Source of the DNA: Ophiothrix spiculata
Lineage: Eukaryota; Echinodermata; Ophiuroidea; Amphilepidida; Ophiotrichidae
Strand: one strand, 5' to 3'
Length of the DNA stretch: 20,613 nt
Assembly (NCBI GenBank): GCA_000969725.1
Contig: JXSR01S015816.1
Part shown: in pieces, positions 16,990 to 20,613 of the stretch
Layout of the letters: every line of letters starts with the position of its first letter
How positions within the stretch are numbered: position 1 is the first letter of the stretch
Position numbers and translations under genes: made by a program
The notes under the pieces: generated by a model
What the model saw: only the letters and a program-made list of their open reading frames with translations
The model's database searches: none
Told to the model about the DNA's origin: nothing

Positions 16990-17907
16990 TTTTTTTTTTA
17001 TACAAAAAAAAGCTAACTTGATCAGCTGATATTCAGACTGTAAATCCATGAACATCAAAACGCATCCATTCATATTGATTTGACCCAAATTTTATCTCGA
17101 TAGCATAGCCTATTCACACTTGTTCAACCGTTGTACAGTATGACTGTAAATTCTGTATCGGTAATATGGTTGTGGACCATAGTTTCGAGCCAGTATCTTA
17201 TATAGAAGCAATAAATATTTCGCTGGCTCTCACAAAAGAACGATAAATTGTAATTAAGTTTTTTACGCAACTCTCCAGTAAGCTCATTTACAGAATTGTT
17301 TTATTTATCAAAATTAAAAATTTATTTTTTGATACGAAATATGAAGGAAAAAAAAATAATGCGGGAAATATGTAACTTAACAGAAACGCGCGCGGGTTAC
17401 CAGAAACAAACTTGTTTCTTTTTTTGGCCTAATCATGGTTATATATATTGGAAACTGATAGAACAGGAAACATTATTTCTGCCAAGGATGCAATGATGAC
17501 ACAGGTCTACTACATGGTATCATTATAATTCTATACATTACTAGCTGTTCCATAGGTTTTATAAATATTTTGGATTGTTCTTTTATAAAATTTTAAGATT
17601 ATGCTAAAACATAGTTGACTTCTCAGTGATTAATCTTTATGAATGTCAGAGTGGAAAATGATCATGAATAGATAAATGTGACAAATCCACAATCATTTTG
17701 TATCTGCGATCCTTTAAACCGATTTTGTTACCACATTCCTTTAACTCATGTTGTCACATAATTTGTCAACCTCTAATCTCTGAAAGTGACAACAAAATTC
17801 CAATCTATCAACATCATTACACCAACCCAGTTTAGCCTCAGGTCTATGCTTTAAATAGCACGTCATCATCACAATCACGAAGTTCATAGTATAGTTCAAG
17901 AAATACT
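16990..17907. other. No gene recognised
   Basis: AT-rich. A 66-codon plus-strand frame (17296-17496) is Lys/Ile/Phe-rich and has no motif. A lone acgcgcgcgggt CpG patch lies at about 17386-17397. No tRNA boxes or long inverted repeats were seen. Confidence 0.4.
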
Positions 17908-17956
17908 ACCAGATTTCTTGTTCAAGAAATCTGGTTTCTTGCCAGATTTCTTGAAC
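17908..17956. repeat. Triple-arm element forming two mutually exclusive hairpins
   Basis: accagatttcttg (17908-17920) pairs perfectly with caagaaatctggt (17923-17935) across a 2-base loop. The middle arm, extended as gttcaagaaatctgg (17920-17934), pairs perfectly with ccagatttcttgaac (17942-17956) across a 7-base loop. One arm can thus pair with either neighbour. A ttcaagaaa word also lies just upstream (17895-17903). A serially duplicated palindrome is the simplest origin. Confidence 0.75.
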
Positions 17957-18202
17957 AGAGATGATTTTGCTCAATTTCATCCCATATTTTAGAAAAATCC
18001 AACAGATGCAAAATTTACGTACCGTAAATGAAATTATGTGAATTATGAGATAACATGCTTCTGCTATTAATTTCCGGATCCAAAAAATAAATACTAAATA
18101 TAAAATCAACACAATTTTGACTTAATTATGCCAAATTCTGCATAATTATTTACAAGGTTGAAGCACAATAATGCCAAAGAACAGAAATTATAAAAAGAGG
18201 GT
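17957..18202. other. No gene recognised
   Basis: AT-rich spacer. The start of a 68-codon minus-strand frame here is hydrophobic and motif-free, and its end falls in the preceding hairpin. Confidence 0.3.
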
Positions 18203-18444
18203 CCCTAACCCTAACCGTCCTCTGAAATCCCTAAGTTAATAATGGCGGGTTTCCACCTGGGTTCGAACCCGGGACCTCTCGCATCCCAACCCAACTATCA
18301 CTATGTCAAGCCAACGAGCACGCGCTGTAATGGCAGCGAATTCATGACCATTGCTAACTCAGGTCTATGATGTATGGACTTAGACGATTTTCCTAACTAT
18401 GTAGATTATGATTTTTTGATATTTTGTACAGTTAGGGGTTAATG
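18203..18444 (-). mobile_element. tRNA-headed SINE-like element, copy 2, inverted TTAGGG-like ends
   Basis: The minus strand carries a B box inside the palindrome gggttcgaaccc (18259-18270) and a degenerate A-box region (cttgacatagtgatag) upstream. The downstream block gtctatgatgtatggactta (18363-18382) aligns with copy 1 at nearly the same distance from the B box. The left boundary is ccctaaccctaacc (18203-18216) and the right is gttaggggttaa (18431-18442), again inverted telomere-like motifs. Copy 1 is about 270 bp and this one about 240 bp. No acceptor-stem pairing, so not a working tRNA gene. Confidence 0.65.
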
Positions 18445-19097
18445 TCATTGTTAGAAGATCTTAAGTATAACTTTAAACCACATAGACAAATTTAAAGTGT
18501 GGTTTCACTCTGCTACATTATGGATGAATATATGGTGTAAGCTTGCAAACCGTAATGATCTGCTCTGGACCAAATTTCCGCATGTAATAAATTGGAACAT
18601 TCCTCTAGTAATTTTAGTAAAAGACACGTAAAAAAATCACACACAAAAAAATCTTTTTGGGCAGGTACAAAATGTATATAAATAAAAGTTGAAACAATTT
18701 TTAAAATACTACCAGTTTCTAACTAAAACACCCTCAATTTGATTTGATTTTTCTTTTCAAATTTTGATAGCCAGATATAGAAATAAATTTGTTTCCAAGT
18801 ATCAACAAAATCCTAGATAGGGCCACAATGTGTTTTCCTTCATTTTGTCAATAAAAAAGATCTTGCTCATAAAAATCATCAAGAAATAGTTACAAAAAGA
18901 AAAATAACCTAAGTTTTAAATATACTTAATCCATTAATTCTAATTTACATATCCATTCTACTTAATCTAACACTACTTGAATTTATTCATGTCTATTCCA
19001 TCGGGTTCAAATTAATGTAGGTCAATTATTTTCATCCATGTGACGCATAAACCTTTAAATAATAAATATAATTTTGAATAATTTATAAGAGCTGACC
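18445..19097. other. No gene recognised
   Basis: AT-rich with many A and T runs. No credible frame, RNA gene or strong inverted repeat. Confidence 0.4.
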
Positions 19098-19180
19098 ATG
19101 AGCCTAAAAAGAACTCACTGCCCCCTCCCTCAAGATTTTATGTGGAAAAGGGAATAAATCAATCTCATATAATTGTATAA
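19098..19180 (+). repeat. Left direct repeat flanking the 19.2 kb MITE
   Basis: This runs from atgagccta through ccctcc and aaaagggaata to a tcatataattgtata ending. It aligns in order with 19565-19655 (atgagccta, ccccatcc, aaaagggaata, cccatatttgcataa) at an offset of about 467-471. Similarity is patchy, so this is an old duplication. Confidence 0.4.
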
Positions 19181-19200
19181 TATAGGCCTAGGCTTAATTA

Positions 19201-19541
19201 AGGCCAAAAAAAGTTGTTTGGTTGTCCTCCACCGCCTGCCACTATTTATCAAAACTGGGAAAAAGTTTTTACTGTACAAAAGTATACTGTGCCTAATTTT
19301 CAGATTTTCAAAAAAAAAATTCTTTTTTTAATATTTTAAAGTTGTTGTTTTCATTTTGTTTACATTTTAATACTGTTTTTAAACTTGTATAAAGAGTTTT
19401 TTTGGTACAGTAGACTTAATTGCATCTTTATAGAGGCCATAATTTGGTGTAGCTTTGCCTTATATTTGAAAAAAAAATCCACCCGCCCGCACTTGCTCAT
19501 AAAAAGGGTGTGGAGGTCAACCAAACAATTTTTTTTGGCCT
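19201..19541. mobile_element. MITE, 341 bp, 32-bp terminal inverted repeats
   Basis: The left end, 19201-19232 (aggccaaaaaaagttgtttg, then gttgtcctccac), and the right end, 19510-19541 (gtggaggtcaaccaaacaat, then the T-run and ggcct), are inverted repeats at 30 of 32 positions. Just inside, ccgcctgcc and cccgcccgcac are C-rich islands in an AT-rich interior. No transposase frame is present. A clean target duplication is not visible; flanks near the ends read atta on the left and acct on the right. Confidence 0.85.
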
Positions 19542-19564
19542 ACCTTTGAACCATTTCCACCTTT

Positions 19565-19655
19565 ATGAGCCTATACAGTATCCACTACCACCCCATCCTT
19601 CTATTTGTTTACATCGAAAAGGGAATAGGAAATCCCATATTTGCATAACCTTTCA
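19565..19655 (+). repeat. Right direct repeat flanking the 19.2 kb MITE
   Basis: Partner of 19098-19180, with the shared words atgagccta and aaaagggaata in the same order and direction. Together they bracket the MITE, either as a duplicated insertion site or as ends of a larger host repeat into which the MITE inserted. Confidence 0.4.
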
Positions 19656-19802
19656 CATGCTTTTATTGTAACTTGATCTGATACAACTTCCCTGATATTA
19701 TATCATGGTGTCCATGTTATAAATGCTACATGTGCAGATCATATTGACAACAAAGTGGACATGGCATAGGATCAGAAGTGTTTTGGTGCAGTGTGATAGT
19801 AG

Positions 19803-20033
19803 GCAAATATTGAATGCCTGAGAGTGCAATAGCACAAAATATATCATTCGGTCAAATTTTGACTTTTGTAAGTCCAAATTTGACCGAATGATATATTTTG
19901 TACTATTGCACATGCATAGGCATTCAATATTTGTTTTATATCATGATATCACACAGGGTTGTTTCATGTTTGTTTGTACTATTGCACGGCTCAAATCACT
20001 GTAATCATGATATAATATGCAAATATTGATTGC
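19803..20033. mobile_element. Second copy of the modular foldback element
   Basis: The order is an S unit (caaatattgaatgcctgaga, from 19804), an H2 hairpin without the long loop (arms 19834-19864 and 19871-19901, 30 of 31 paired, 6-base loop), an inverted S unit (ggcattcaatatttg, 19919-19933), an inverted H1 (19937-20014, bounded by tatatcatgat and atcatgatata, with part of its inner stem lost), then a last S fragment (caaatattgattgc, 20020-20033). It shares all modules with 15798-16437 but is a single, shorter unit, which supports a mobile modular family. The 71-codon minus-strand frame over it is not a gene. Confidence 0.8.
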
Positions 20034-20380
20034 TTTTGAGGGACAAGGATGAAACTACAGGTCTAAGGAGATCTCAAAAACCAAGTGAAATTCTGGGGCA
20101 AAAAAATTGATCAAAACTGTTCTTAATTGTAAACTTCTGAAAGTAAATTTGTCAAAAATGATTTTTCCTCTGTTGCTTTTAATTTTCGTTATATTGTTTA
20201 TTTCTACTCTTGATATTTTTCTATAATCCAAAGTTTTGCTAATAAATTAAAATCTAAATTATATGCAAATGCATGATGGAAGTAATTTTTGCTGGAGCTA
20301 AATACCATAATATAACATGTTTGTGAAAATATTCCTGATGAAAATAAGTAGTTTTTATCTCTGTTTACACACTGTCATCA
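20034..20380. other. No gene recognised
   Basis: AT-rich sequence with no frame or repeat that can be supported. Confidence 0.35.
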
Positions 20381-20418
20381 AGTCATGTGACCTTGGATTA
20401 TCAGTGGGTCACATGACT
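20381..20418. promoter_or_regulatory. Paired E-box palindrome, candidate bHLH-Zip site
   Basis: agtcatgtgacc (20381-20392) and ggtcacatgact (20407-20418) are perfect 12-bp inverted repeats with a 14-base loop. Each contains gtcatgtgac or its complement, an E-box of the CATGTG type that animal MiT/TFE and USF-like factors can bind. A third acatgtgac lies near 20447-20455. No gene is visible nearby, so a regulatory role is inference; a small foldback repeat is equally possible. Confidence 0.35.
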
Positions 20419-20613
20419 AAGTTTTGCCACTCAACCTCACTTTCTAACATGTGACATTTTATTGATGTTTATTATAACCGGTAGTTCATTGCTAATGCCA
20501 TGATTTTGGCCAAATTATTATAAGAAATAAAAGAAGCTCTTTGAAGTGTCCTGCATTAAATCAATGACATCTACCTATTTTAACAGCAACTTCCTAAAAA
20601 TAATAAGAATTGA
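20419..20613. other. No gene recognised to window end
   Basis: AT-rich, with the third E-box-like word near 20447 as the only feature. Confidence 0.3.

Noticed and set aside
19098..19655. LTR retrotransposon with the direct repeats as LTRs
   Set aside because: The flanks are only patchily similar, and between them lies a MITE with no gag, pol or primer-binding site.

Overview
This window looks like eukaryotic, metazoan nuclear DNA. It is AT-rich by eye and full of stops in all six frames. No reading frame exceeds about 140 codons, and I recognise no cellular gene, rRNA or functional tRNA. The content is dispersed repeats: tRNA-derived SINEs, one 5'-truncated non-LTR retrotransposon tail (CR1/L2-like), several short elements with terminal inverted repeats (MITE-like), foldback palindromes, and short runs of the animal telomere hexamer TTAGGG. 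This mix fits intergenic or intronic DNA of a marine invertebrate, perhaps a deuterostome such as an echinoderm or hemichordate. That is an inference from repeat style; the sequence does not prove the taxon.

Layout. 1-1020: a direct-repeat family (R1, with a diverged inverted copy near 4.2 kb), then a tRNA-derived SINE. 1.9-4.7 kb: copies of a second dispersed repeat (R2, inverted copy near 8.1 kb), the inverted R1 copy and a short foldback. 5.3-5.7 kb: a 60-bp tandem duplication and a small inverted-repeat element with telomere-like hexamers inside. 6.0-7.8 kb: a mosaic of a non-LTR reverse-transcriptase C-terminal remnant joined to a partial MITE, a MITE with nested inverted repeats (6993-7335), and an intact sibling MITE (7529-7755). 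8.5-8.65 kb: a CpG-dense patch beside a TATA-like sequence. 8.8-10.25 kb: nothing recognised. 10.25-12.4 kb: a G-rich tandem-like repeat, a weak inverted-repeat element, a 108-bp-period duplication and a long imperfect hairpin. 13.3-14.4 kb and 18.2-18.45 kb: tRNA-related SINE-like copies, two of them bounded by inverted telomere-like motifs. 15.15-15.38 kb: a MITE-like element. 15.8-16.44 kb and 19.8-20.03 kb: two copies of a modular foldback element, the first built into a 518-bp palindrome. 19.2-19.54 kb: a MITE with 32-bp inverted ends, inside longer direct repeats. 20.4 kb: paired E-box palindromes.

There is no operon or pathway to reconstruct. The most distinctive objects are the modular palindrome at 15887-16404, with its apparently identical 101-bp hairpins lying in the same direction inside opposite arms, and the tRNA-headed elements with inverted TTAGGG-like ends. 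I see no convincing new protein-based system.
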